From: G965212005 sp965212005
GTDB taxonomy: Bacteria; Pseudomonadota; Gammaproteobacteria; Porifericomitales; Porifericomitaceae
Length of the DNA: 64,000 nucleotides
Assembly: GCA_965212005.1 (NCBI GenBank)
Contig: OZ243038.1
Coordinates: forward strand, 558,001-622,000
Direction: 5' to 3'
Shown: piece by piece, positions 27,115 to 35,181 of the stretch
Numbering within the stretch: position 1 is the first letter of the stretch
Layout of the letters: every line of letters starts with the position of its first letter
Notes under the pieces: generated by a model
What the model saw: only the letters and a program-made list of their open reading frames with translations
The model's database searches: none
Told to the model about the DNA's origin: nothing
Position numbers and translations under genes: made by a program

Positions 27115-27837
27115 TCAAGGATAAGTTCTGATGATCCCTTCAATATCAAATTTTTTATGCAGCTCATCGCGCTGCTTCCGGGCCTGCCCGCGGGACAACT
27201 CAGGTCCCACCTGTACCCGGTACAGGACTGCGTCCCGGCCCTCTGCGGGATTGATGAAAGCACGATAGCCGGATTTACGCAGGCGATCGATCAGCATCTG
27301 TGCATTATCTCGCCTGGCAAAGCCTCCCAACTGCACGACCCAGGCATTTTCCCCCGGTGCCGCAGGCAGCTTCTCGCGCAGCGTGGCCGAAATGGCGGCA
27401 ACCTGTTTCGTAGTCGCCGGTTCTGCCTCCTGTTGCGGCGTGGAAGAGTCGTCGGAGACAGCGCGAGCCTCGGAAATCTGCCGCTTTTCGGATGGCTCCT
27501 GCGGTATAGCCACGATACTTGCGCGCTCCTGTTCAGGAACCCCGGACGGCCGGCGCTCCGGTTCCGCCGGCGCCTGTTCCGGCGTGGTGTTGGCGGCATC
27601 CGGGGACACGTCCAGGGTGGTAAGACGCGTCGGGAAATCCTTGGTCGCACCGGTATCGAGCTCCTGCTCCAGGATCGGGAAGCGCGGATCCAAACTATCC
27701 GCCGGCAACGGCAACTCTTCTAAATCGACTTCCGGCTCCCAGCTAACCGGCTCATCCAGCAACAGAGGAATCAGGATGACCGCCAGTCCTACCATGACAA
27801 CGGCACCGCTCAGACGTTCCTTGAAGGCCCGATCCAT
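27115..27837 (-). CDS. dedD: SPOR-domain cell division protein DedD
   Basis: Inner-membrane protein whose periplasmic SPOR domain binds denuded septal peptidoglycan. N-terminal membrane helix (LSGAVVMVGLAVILIPLLL), a long charged and disordered linker, and a C-terminal SPOR domain (AWVVQLGGFARRDNAQMLIDRLRKSGYRAF, then YRVQVGPELSRGQA). 240 residues. Starts 4 bases after the folC stop, in the conserved order accD-folC-dedD. The 175 bases downstream show no gene. Confidence 0.92.
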   Translation of the reverse strand: MDRAFKERLSGAVVMVGLAVILIPLLLDEPVSWEPEVDLEELPLPADSLDPRFPILEQELDTGATKDFPTRLTTLDVSPDAANTTPEQAPAEPERRPSGVPEQERASIVAIPQEPSEKRQISEARAVSDDSSTPQQEAEPATTKQVAAISATLREKLPAAPGENAWVVQLGGFARRDNAQMLIDRLRKSGYRAFINPAEGRDAVLYRVQVGPELSRGQARKQRDELHKKFDIEGIIRTYP

Positions 27838-27841
27838 CTGC

Positions 27842-29161
27842 TCAACTGTTCCGATCCAGCAGGGCCAGGGCAGCCCCCACCGTGATGAAGGAACCGGTGA
27901 TCAGCACCCGGTCGCGCACGCCGCTGTGCCGCTGCAGGAAGGACAGCGCAGCAGCCATGCTGCCATGGCTGCGCACGCGCGCACTGCGGTCCCACTGGCG
28001 CACCTGCCCGGCCAACGCGGCGGCGCTGTAACCGCGGGCCCCCGCCACGTCCACCATGTGCCAGGTGTCCGCCAATTCCAACAGCGGGCTGAGCACCGCT
28101 TTGTGATCTTTGTCCCTGAGCATGCCTGCCACCACGTGTAAAGCGCCGTCGGTATTGAACATGGCCAGGCTGCTGCACAATTCCTGCGCTGCCTGCTCGT
28201 TGTGGGCCACGTCCAAGATCCAGCAGGGAGCGCCGCAAATCAACTGGAACCGACCCTCGGGTTGAAAGCATTGTAAACCTGAGCGGATCGCCAGTTCGCT
28301 GACCGGCAGCTGCTCGGTCAGCAAATCCAACGCCATCAGTACGCCGGCTGCATTTTGCATTTGGCAGCGGCTGTACGGGTGCGGCAACGGCAGATCCTGA
28401 TACTCCCGGTCCGAGCTGCGCCAGGACCAGCTGGAAACGCCGGCATGCAGATGAAAATCCCGGGCCGCCAGCGCCAAAGGCGCCGGCAGGGCGGCAACCT
28501 GTTCCAGCAAGCCGGGAGGCGGGTTCGGATCCGAGCAGACGGCAGCCACGCCGGGGCGGCAGATCCCCGCCTTCTCCCGCCCGATGGCATTCCGATCCGA
28601 CCCCAGCCAATCCTGGTGGTCTATGCCGATGGAAGAAATCAGCGCCAGGTCAGCATCCAGAATGTTAACCGCGTCCAGGCGCCCTCCCAGTCCCACCTCA
28701 AGCAGGGCTACGTCCACCCCCGCCTGCTGAAACAACTCCAGCGCCGCCAACGTGCCAAACTCAAAATAAGTGAGCGAAATGTCCCCGCGCGCCCGTTCGA
28801 CCCGGGAGAAAACCCGGCACAACTCGGCATCAGTGACCGGCGCTCCCGACAGACGGATACGCTCGTTATAACGCACCAGGTGCGGAGAGGTGTAGGCACC
28901 GGTACGATAACCGGCACAGCGCAAAATCGCCTCCAGCAGGGTGACGCTGGAGCCCTTGCCGTTCGTGCCGGCCACGCTGAGCACCCAGTGCGGCGGATGC
29001 AGCAGTCCCATGCGCGCCGCTACCGCACGGCACCGGTCCAGACCCAGCTCGATAGCCTGGGTATGGATCTGCTCCTGCCAGGCCAGCCAGCCCGCCAAGT
29101 CCGCGGGATAACGGGGAGCCGCCTGCGGCGCCTGCGAACGCAACGGAGCGGAGCTATTCAT
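27842..29161 (-). CDS. folC: Dihydrofolate synthase / folylpolyglutamate synthase
   Basis: Adds glutamate to dihydropteroate and to folates. Mur-ligase fold with P-loop SVAGTNGKGSSV, TSPHLVRYNERIR, LLEVGLGGRLDAVNI, SSIGIDHQDWLG and GREKAGI, the usual FolC order. 439 residues. The start overlaps the accD stop by 8 bases and dedD follows after 4 bases, so the three genes form one translational unit. Confidence 0.96.
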   Translation of the reverse strand: MNSSAPLRSQAPQAAPRYPADLAGWLAWQEQIHTQAIELGLDRCRAVAARMGLLHPPHWVLSVAGTNGKGSSVTLLEAILRCAGYRTGAYTSPHLVRYNERIRLSGAPVTDAELCRVFSRVERARGDISLTYFEFGTLAALELFQQAGVDVALLEVGLGGRLDAVNILDADLALISSIGIDHQDWLGSDRNAIGREKAGICRPGVAAVCSDPNPPPGLLEQVAALPAPLALAARDFHLHAGVSSWSWRSSDREYQDLPLPHPYSRCQMQNAAGVLMALDLLTEQLPVSELAIRSGLQCFQPEGRFQLICGAPCWILDVAHNEQAAQELCSSLAMFNTDGALHVVAGMLRDKDHKAVLSPLLELADTWHMVDVAGARGYSAAALAGQVRQWDRSARVRSHGSMAAALSFLQRHSGVRDRVLITGSFITVGAALALLDRNS

Positions 29162-30053
29162 GCACTGCTGCCGACAGCGCCGTATCCGCCACCGGGTTCG
29201 GCAGTTTCAACAACAGTGCCACCAGGGAGGCCAAACGCTCACGCATCTGGCGGCGGTCAACGATCATGTCGATGCCGCCGTGCTCCAGCAGCGACTCACT
29301 GCGCTGAAATCCTTCCGGCAGCGATTCGCGCACAGTCTGTTTGATCACGCGCGGCCCGGCAAAGCCAACCAAGGCGCCTGGTTCCGCGATGATCACATCA
29401 CCCAGAGAAGCCAGGCTGGCAGAGACCCCGCCCATGGTCGGATGCTGCAACACCACGAAGTAGGGCAGGCCGCGGTCTTTCAGGTGAACGATGGAAGCGG
29501 TAGTCTTGACCATCTGCATCAGAGAAGAGAGTCCTTCCTGCATGCGCGCTCCACCGCTGGCGCAAAAGCAAATCAGCGGAGTCCCGCGCTGCTCGGCCTG
29601 GCGTGCGGAACGCACGAATTTCTCTCCCACCACGCCGCCCATCGAACCGCCCATGAAATCGAACTCGAACGAGCAGGCGACCACCGGGATGCCATGCAGC
29701 CTGCCGGCCAAGGCGATCAACGCGTCCTTTTCGCCAGTGGCGTGCTGGGCCTGCTGCAGGCGCTCGCGGTAGCGTTTGCGGTCCTTGAATTTGAGCACGT
29801 CCATCGGGGCCAGGTCGGCGCCGATCTCCTCGGGCGCTTCGTTGTCATCCAAAAAAGCCAACAGCCGCGCCCGAGCGGAAATGCGCATGTGATGCGAACA
29901 CTTCGGACACACGTATATATTGCGCTCCAAGTCGGGCTGATACAGCACCGCGGCGCAATGTTCGCACTTGGTCCAGCGTCCCTCCGGTACTGAACGCCGG
30001 TCACCATCCAATTTGCGGATCCGGGAAGGCAGTAGTTTGTTCAGCCAACTCAT
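29154..30053 (-). CDS. accD: Acetyl-CoA carboxylase carboxyltransferase beta subunit
   Basis: Beta chain of the carboxyltransferase that makes malonyl-CoA for fatty acids. N-terminal zinc finger with C30, C33, C49 and C52, then the crotonase-like carboxyltransferase fold (VVACSFEFDFMGGSMGGVVGEKFVRS, CFCASGGARMQEG, PTMGGVSASLASLGD). 299 residues. It lies after trpA as in other gammaproteobacteria. The 42-base gap to trpA shows no terminator, so read-through from the trp genes is likely. Confidence 0.97.
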   Translation of the reverse strand: MSWLNKLLPSRIRKLDGDRRSVPEGRWTKCEHCAAVLYQPDLERNIYVCPKCSHHMRISARARLLAFLDDNEAPEEIGADLAPMDVLKFKDRKRYRERLQQAQHATGEKDALIALAGRLHGIPVVACSFEFDFMGGSMGGVVGEKFVRSARQAEQRGTPLICFCASGGARMQEGLSSLMQMVKTTASIVHLKDRGLPYFVVLQHPTMGGVSASLASLGDVIIAEPGALVGFAGPRVIKQTVRESLPEGFQRSESLLEHGGIDMIVDRRQMRERLASLVALLLKLPNPVADTALSAAVHE

Positions 30054-30095
30054 CGGGACAGGAGAGTCAGGCGCTCTGCGCGATAGCGGATGCCG

Positions 30096-30905
30096 TCACC
30101 CATGGACGGCATCCACGGCCTGGCGCATTTGGTGCAGGAAATTCCGGGCAGCAGCAAGCTCCGTACCGTCCGCTACCGCCGCGTGGACGTGCTCCACCAG
30201 GGCGCTGCCGATGACCACGGCGTCTGCCTGGATGGCCACGCAGGCGGCGCTTTCCGGGGTCTTAACGCCAAAGCCGGCAGCAAGCGGCAACGTGCTCAGC
30301 TGGCGCAGTTCAGACAGCCGCACGGCGGTCTGCTGCAGATCCAGATGGTCGCTGCCGGTGACCCCCTTGAGCGTCACGTAATACAGGAAGCCGCCAGCAT
30401 ATTTGCAGATCTCGATGGTACGCTGGATGGAAGAAGTCGGCGCCAGTAAATAAATCTGCTCCAGGTTGTGATCAGACAGCAGGGGTGCCAGGTCAACGGA
30501 TTCTTCAAAGGGCATATCGACCAGCAACACGCCATCCACACCTGCCTGCCGCGCCTGCCTGGCAAAAGATTCATAGCCATAGGCCTCCAACGGATTGATG
30601 TATCCCATCAGCACCACCGGAGTATAAGCGTTGCGCTGACGAAAGGTCTTAGCCATCGCAAACACGTCGCACAAACGGGTGCCGCCCGCCAAGGCTCGTT
30701 CGCTGGAACGCTGGATCACCGGCCCGTCGGCCATCGGATCAGAAAACGGGATGCCCAACTCGATCAGATCAGCGCCCCCCTGAACCAGCGCGTGCATCAG
30801 GTCCGGAGTACACTCGGGGCTTGGATCCCCGGCGGTAACAAAAGGCAACAGTCCCTTGCGGCCCTTGCTGCGCAAACTTTGAAAACAAGCCCCGATGCGG
30901 TTCAT
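30096..30905 (-). CDS. trpA: Tryptophan synthase alpha chain
   Basis: Cleaves indole-3-glycerol phosphate to indole, which channels to TrpB. Catalytic Glu49 and Asp60 fall exactly at the standard positions (ELGIPFSDPMADGP). 269 residues from ATG at 30905, which forms an ATGA overlap with the trpB stop. The frame is open for 64 more codons upstream but that part lies within trpB. Confidence 0.97.
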   Translation of the reverse strand: MNRIGACFQSLRSKGRKGLLPFVTAGDPSPECTPDLMHALVQGGADLIELGIPFSDPMADGPVIQRSSERALAGGTRLCDVFAMAKTFRQRNAYTPVVLMGYINPLEAYGYESFARQARQAGVDGVLLVDMPFEESVDLAPLLSDHNLEQIYLLAPTSSIQRTIEICKYAGGFLYYVTLKGVTGSDHLDLQQTAVRLSELRQLSTLPLAAGFGVKTPESAACVAIQADAVVIGSALVEHVHAAVADGTELAAARNFLHQMRQAVDAVHG

Positions 30906-32158
30906 CTGCCGCCGTGCCGGCCCGGCGCCCGTGAACGGATTTTTTCCTGCCTGGCAACGATCCCAACGTCCTTGTCCCCGCGCCCGGAAAGGTTGACGAT
31001 GATGATCTGCTCGCGGTTCATCCTGCGCGACAACTGGCCCGCGTAGGCCAGGGCATGACAGGATTCCAGTGCCGGGATGATCCCTTCGCAGCGGCACAAA
31101 CCATGAAAGGCCTGCAGCGCCTGTTCATCGTTGACGACGACGTATTGCACGCGCCCGGTGTCTTTCAGCCAGGCGTGCTCCGGCCCTACGCCCGGATAAT
31201 CCAGGCCCGCCGAAACGGAGTGCGTGGGGAGGATCTGACCGTCCTGGTCCTGCAGCAGGTAGGTGCGGTTGCCGTGCAGGATACCGGGTCGGCCGGCGCA
31301 CAGGGAGGCCGCGTGATAAGGACCCGTAAGGCCCGTGCCTCCCGCTTCCACGCCGTACATGGCCACGTCGCCGTCCTCCAGAAAAGGATAGAAAATTCCG
31401 ATCGCATTGGAACCTCCGCCCACGCAGGCAACCAATGCGGCCGGCAGGGCGCGGGCCTCGCGGATCACCTGTTCGCGCGTCTCCATGCCGATCACCTCCT
31501 GGAAGCCGCGCACCATGGCCGGGTAAGGATGCGGGCCCGCCGCAGTGCCGATGATGTAGAAGGTGTCGTCCACCCGCCTCACCCAGTCGCGCAGGGCTTC
31601 ATTCAGGGCATCCTTGAGGGTGCAGGAACCGGAATCCACGGCTGTCACCTCGGCCCCCAGTAGTTTCATCCGGTAGACATTGGGCTCCTGCCGCTCAATG
31701 TCCTCGGTACCCATGTATATCGTACATTGCATGCCGAAGCGGGCTGCGACCGTGGCGGTCGCCACGCCGTGCTGACCGGCGCCGGTTTCCGCAATCACGC
31801 GACGCTTGCCCATGCGCCGGGCGAGCAGGATCTGCCCGAGCGCGTTATTGATCTTGTGAGCCCCGGTATGATTCAGGTCTTCGCGCTTCAGGTAAATCCT
31901 GGCGCCGGCGAACTTCTCGCTCCAGCGCCGGGCATAGTAAAGCGGGGTCGGCCGGCCCACGTAGGAACGCAATTCCTGGTGGAATTCACGATGAAACACT
32001 TCGTCCCGGCGGCTTTCCCGCCATGCATTTTCCAATGCCTGCAGGGGCGCAATCAGAGTCTCCGGAACGAAACGACCGCCGTAGCGGCCAAAATGACCGA
32101 GATCATCCGGCAGATGCGTATAATCCGGTGGATCAGCGGCTGAGTTCGTATGTTGCAT
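30902..32158 (-). CDS. trpB: Tryptophan synthase beta chain
   Basis: PLP enzyme joining indole and serine to make tryptophan. The Schiff-base lysine is K102 in NHTGAHKINNALGQ, and GGGSNAIG binds the PLP phosphate. The start is ATG at 32158, with GAGGT 5 bases before it and the family-typical LPDDLGHFGRYGGRFVPETL just after. This start lies 26 bases inside the end of trpF, a longer overlap than the other coupled pairs here. 418 residues. Confidence 0.97.
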   Translation of the reverse strand: MQHTNSAADPPDYTHLPDDLGHFGRYGGRFVPETLIAPLQALENAWRESRRDEVFHREFHQELRSYVGRPTPLYYARRWSEKFAGARIYLKREDLNHTGAHKINNALGQILLARRMGKRRVIAETGAGQHGVATATVAARFGMQCTIYMGTEDIERQEPNVYRMKLLGAEVTAVDSGSCTLKDALNEALRDWVRRVDDTFYIIGTAAGPHPYPAMVRGFQEVIGMETREQVIREARALPAALVACVGGGSNAIGIFYPFLEDGDVAMYGVEAGGTGLTGPYHAASLCAGRPGILHGNRTYLLQDQDGQILPTHSVSAGLDYPGVGPEHAWLKDTGRVQYVVVNDEQALQAFHGLCRCEGIIPALESCHALAYAGQLSRRMNREQIIIVNLSGRGDKDVGIVARQEKIRSRAPGRHGGR

Positions 32159-32816
32159 TGCGTACCTCTTTGATGAAAAGCGACATCTTTCCAGTACTTT
32201 TGACCCCTGGCGCATCTTCCACTCCACTGCTGACGTCCACCGCGTAAGGTATCGTGCGGCGGATCGCCTGAGCCACATTCTCCGCCCGCAGACCACCAGC
32301 CAGAATGACCCGGGTATTGGGCAGACGCGGGATCCGCGACCAATCGGCAAGCTGCCCGCTTCCCCCCCAGACTCCGGGTTGGCAGGCATCCAATAGTAGA
32401 CCAAAGGCATCGGGAAAAGTAGTACCCAAAGCAGAAAGCCGTAAACGGATAGATACCTGCGCCGCCTTCACGTAAGGGAAGCGGTAGTGACGGCAGGCCG
32501 CGGGCGATTCATTGCCGTGAAACTGCAGCAGGTCCAGCGGGACTTCCTCCAGTACCTGCTCCACCAGGGCGGGACGGGGATTTACAAACAGGGCCACCCG
32601 GGTCACCGTGGACGGGAGCACCGAGGCAATTTCGCGAGCCTGCCCGATCTCCACCGCCCGCGGACTAGGCGGATAAAACACCAAGCCGATCGCGTCCACC
32701 CCAAGGCGCGCCGCCGACTCCGCGTCGGCGGGACGGGTCAGGCCGCAGATCTTGACGCGCACCCCCGTCCCCGCCGGCCCGAACCCGCCCCTGACTGACT
32801 GTACCCGCTCGATCAC
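32133..32816 (-). CDS. trpF: Phosphoribosylanthranilate isomerase
   Basis: Third step of the tryptophan branch. TIM barrel with VKICGLTRPADA (catalytic Cys), LLQFHGNE, LLLDA and DVSSGVEDAPGVKSTGKM at the C terminus (catalytic Asp upstream of the phosphate site). GTG at 32816 starts 6 bases after truA ends; the first 18 residues are poorly conserved, so a later GTG just before VKICGLTR is possible. No trpE, trpG, trpD or trpC is in the window. Confidence 0.95.
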   Translation of the reverse strand: MIERVQSVRGGFGPAGTGVRVKICGLTRPADAESAARLGVDAIGLVFYPPSPRAVEIGQAREIASVLPSTVTRVALFVNPRPALVEQVLEEVPLDLLQFHGNESPAACRHYRFPYVKAAQVSIRLRLSALGTTFPDAFGLLLDACQPGVWGGSGQLADWSRIPRLPNTRVILAGGLRAENVAQAIRRTIPYAVDVSSGVEDAPGVKSTGKMSLFIKEVRNATYELSR

Positions 32817-32822
32817 CGTGAT

Positions 32823-33608
32823 TCAGGGCAATGCAAAGCCCGGGAAGTAGCGCGGGCGTGGCAGTTGGAAATGTTCCGGGTAGCGCACGTCCACCAGGTA
32901 CAGGCCGGCGGCGGCGGCGTTGATCCCGGCGCACCTTCGGTCCCGGGCCAATAAAACCTCCCGGGCCCACTGCGATGGCCGACGTCCCAGGCCGATCTGC
33001 AGCAAAACGCCGACCATGTTACGCACCATGTGCTGCAGGAACGCGTTAGCTTCCGCTTCAAAGATCAGAAAATCCTCCGCCCGATACACTTCCAGACGGT
33101 ACAGGCAGCGCCAGGGACTCTTTGCCTGGCAGCCGCTGGCACGATAGGAGCTGAAATCATGCTCTCCCTGCAGAAAAGCGGCACCCCGGCGCATGGCGAT
33201 CACGTCCAGCGGCCTGGCTTCCCAGCCGAGCCGTCCCGACCACAGGCCGGGCGCGGTACGGCGATTCAGCAGCAGGTAGCGGTAGCATCGACGCAAGGCG
33301 GAATAACGGGCATGAAAATCCTCCGTAACCGGATGCACCCAAAGCACCTTGACATCTGCCGGCAGGTGCGTGTTCGTCCCCAACACCCAGGCATCAGAGA
33401 GGCGCTCGACCGCGGGGCTGAAATGTGCCACCTGGTAACTGGCGTGCACGCCGGCGTCGGTACGGCCTGCACATTGTACCTGCACGGGCCGGTCGGCGAC
33501 CCGCGACAACGCCTCTTCCAGGCAATGCTGAACGGTGCGCTGCCCGGATTGACGCTGCCAGCCGACAAATCCCGCGCCGCAATACTCCATGCCCAGGGCC
33601 AGGCTCAT
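32823..33608 (-). CDS. truA: tRNA pseudouridine(38-40) synthase
   Basis: Makes pseudouridine at positions 38-40 of tRNA anticodon arms. The catalytic Asp51 is in CAGRTDAGVHA; GWQRQSGQRTVQ and the C-terminal FLQHMVRNMVGVLLQIG are also diagnostic. 261 residues from ATG at 33608. In related genomes it directly follows fimV; here an EcfT-like gene pair lies between. Confidence 0.96.
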   Translation of the reverse strand: MSLALGMEYCGAGFVGWQRQSGQRTVQHCLEEALSRVADRPVQVQCAGRTDAGVHASYQVAHFSPAVERLSDAWVLGTNTHLPADVKVLWVHPVTEDFHARYSALRRCYRYLLLNRRTAPGLWSGRLGWEARPLDVIAMRRGAAFLQGEHDFSSYRASGCQAKSPWRCLYRLEVYRAEDFLIFEAEANAFLQHMVRNMVGVLLQIGLGRRPSQWAREVLLARDRRCAGINAAAAGLYLVDVRYPEHFQLPRPRYFPGFALP

Positions 33609-33756
33609 GTCCGCGCCGTGCCTTGCTCCGTATTACCCACCGAACGCAGAGCCTGTGACAGACAAAGTCTGACGGTCTCTGCCTGCACGGTGCAGCGCTG
33701 ATCTCCTCCCATGGACCTGTGTGCAGCCATCCCATATCGATCGGGGCTACGGGCAG

Positions 33757-34410
33757 CTACCATCTATACTGCCCGGCGGCGGCAAGCAGCACGAGCAAAA
33801 GCAGGGGCCACAGCCACTGCCGCAGCGGCGGGCCGGCCACCTCGCCGGGCGCAATCCGCTCCTGTAGCGGCAACGCGGCAACGTCGGGGCCGGCACCCTG
33901 CAGCAGGTCACTGAACAAGCGCGCAGACCAGGGCCGGGCAGCGCTCGCCAGCCGGGAGAGAGCTTCCTGTTGCCGCGGGATCAACTCCATGGTCAACCAC
34001 AACCGGTCTGCGAAGCGCTCTGCGGGCAGTCCTAAATAGCGCAACGGACGGAGCCACCAGGACAGGCCGCGCAGCAAATCGGCAGAGGCGGTCGCAGCGC
34101 GCAGAGTATCTGCCGCCAGCACCAGCACGGCCAGGGCCAGTATGTTGCGCAACGGCTCGAACCAGGCGCCCGGCACACCGGAGGACGGCGCTTGCGGTAA
34201 CCACAGGTGCATCAGCAGAATCGCCAAAAACAGCCAGCGCACGCGCCACAGCGGGGCCGCACACCCGCGCAGCGGGTGTTTCAGCGCATACCCCCTTGCC
34301 AGCGCCACCGACGCGCCCGCCGCCAACAGGACACCGATGTTTCCCTGCATCAGGATGGGGGCAAGGATCAGCACCAGGGCGATGCGGATGGTCGGGTGCA
34401 ACGGGGTCAT
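33757..34410 (-). CDS. EcfT/CbiQ-like membrane protein
   Basis: 217 residues with about five hydrophobic segments and the pattern of energy-coupling-factor T components: an N-terminal HPTIRIALVLILAPI segment, a central soluble part with ERFADRLWLTMELIPRQQEALSRLASAARPW, and a final WLWPLLLLVLLAAAGQ helix. EcfT proteins couple ATPases to vitamin- or metal-binding S components. Neither an ATPase nor an S component is present here, so it would rely on partners elsewhere or do something else. ATG at 34410 overlaps the stop of the small frame upstream (ATGA). Family assignment is moderate. Confidence 0.65.
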   Translation of the reverse strand: MTPLHPTIRIALVLILAPILMQGNIGVLLAAGASVALARGYALKHPLRGCAAPLWRVRWLFLAILLMHLWLPQAPSSGVPGAWFEPLRNILALAVLVLAADTLRAATASADLLRGLSWWLRPLRYLGLPAERFADRLWLTMELIPRQQEALSRLASAARPWSARLFSDLLQGAGPDVAALPLQERIAPGEVAGPPLRQWLWPLLLLVLLAAAGQYRW

Positions 34411-34652
34411 CCCGAAAAAACGGTGCGCTGACGACGCAGGGTTTTTACCCCCGGCGCACGGCTGCATCCGTTCATCAAGCGAGCGCGCGGCGCAGACCCG
34501 GAGGCCGAAGGCAAGTGCATTCGCTGTGCCGGGGCAGGCAGCGGGATCCGCATCGGCCCGACCGCCCACCGATGATCAAAAATCTCCGCGCCCTGGCGCA
34601 CGGGCAGCAGGCGAGGAGCCGCCGATAACAGGATGTTCTTCTCTTTACGCAT
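34407..34652 (-). CDS. Small hypothetical protein upstream of the EcfT-like gene
   Basis: 81 residues beginning MRKEKNILLSAAPRLLPV, rich in R, P and A, with no recognisable domain. The main support is the ATGA overlap with the next gene, which suggests translational coupling. The ribosome site is weak (GGGA). A block of serial tandem duplications lies 22-80 bases upstream, where its promoter should be. Could be spurious. Confidence 0.4.
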   Translation of the reverse strand: MRKEKNILLSAAPRLLPVRQGAEIFDHRWAVGPMRIPLPAPAQRMHLPSASGSAPRARLMNGCSRAPGVKTLRRQRTVFSG

Positions 34653-34673
34653 GGGATTGTTCCCGTCAGAACC

Positions 34674-34732
34674 GACGTCCTGACGTCAGATATATCACAG
34701 ATATATCATAAAGAGGTTCCATAAGAGGTTCC
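34674..34732. repeat. Three consecutive tandem duplications
   Basis: Three unrelated direct duplications stand side by side: GACGTC-CT-GACGTC (34674-34687), AGATATATCAC then AGATATATCAT (34688-34709, period 11) and AAGAGGTTCC twice (34711-34732, period 12). They lie upstream of the small protein and EcfT-like gene. The ATAT-containing unit could double a -10 element on the minus strand. Confidence 0.7.
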
Positions 34733-35181
34733 AGGGCAGCTGCCAATCCCGGGCTTGATCCGCCCATCGCCGGTACGCCTGGCATAACGCCTGACGTTAC
34801 CGTGCGGGAGCAAACAGCGGTGGCATCGCGCGGCTTCCGGTCACCGTCTATCGGGCCATCATCGGCTGCTCCCGCATCCGATCGGCCCACCGTGCCCCGT
34901 TACCGAAATGCAATGGAAGCCTATTGCATCCCGGTGTCTTCTTCACCTGTTTTACATCATTTGGCGCAGCTTCCGCTGCGCATCCAGCCCCGCGCTGATT
35001 TACGCAATCAAGCTTCGTCAGGCAAAGATTGGATCGGGCCCCTGAGGTATTCCCCGGGGTATTCCCTGGGATATTCCCTGGGGTATTCAGCCGCCGGCCG
35101 AGGCAATATGGCGACCAGGCCGGCTCCTCAGGCAGGATGCCATCAGGCCGACCGGGGGGCCGACCGGGGCCGACCGCACTC
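34733..35181. other. Non-coding stretch between the EcfT-like operon and fimV
   Basis: No convincing gene. It contains a 12-base tandem repeat, GGTATTCCCTGG-like, 3.5 copies at 35046-35088, and short GGTCGGCC repeats at about 35150-35173 just after the fimV stop. No T-tract terminator was found for fimV. Confidence 0.5.
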
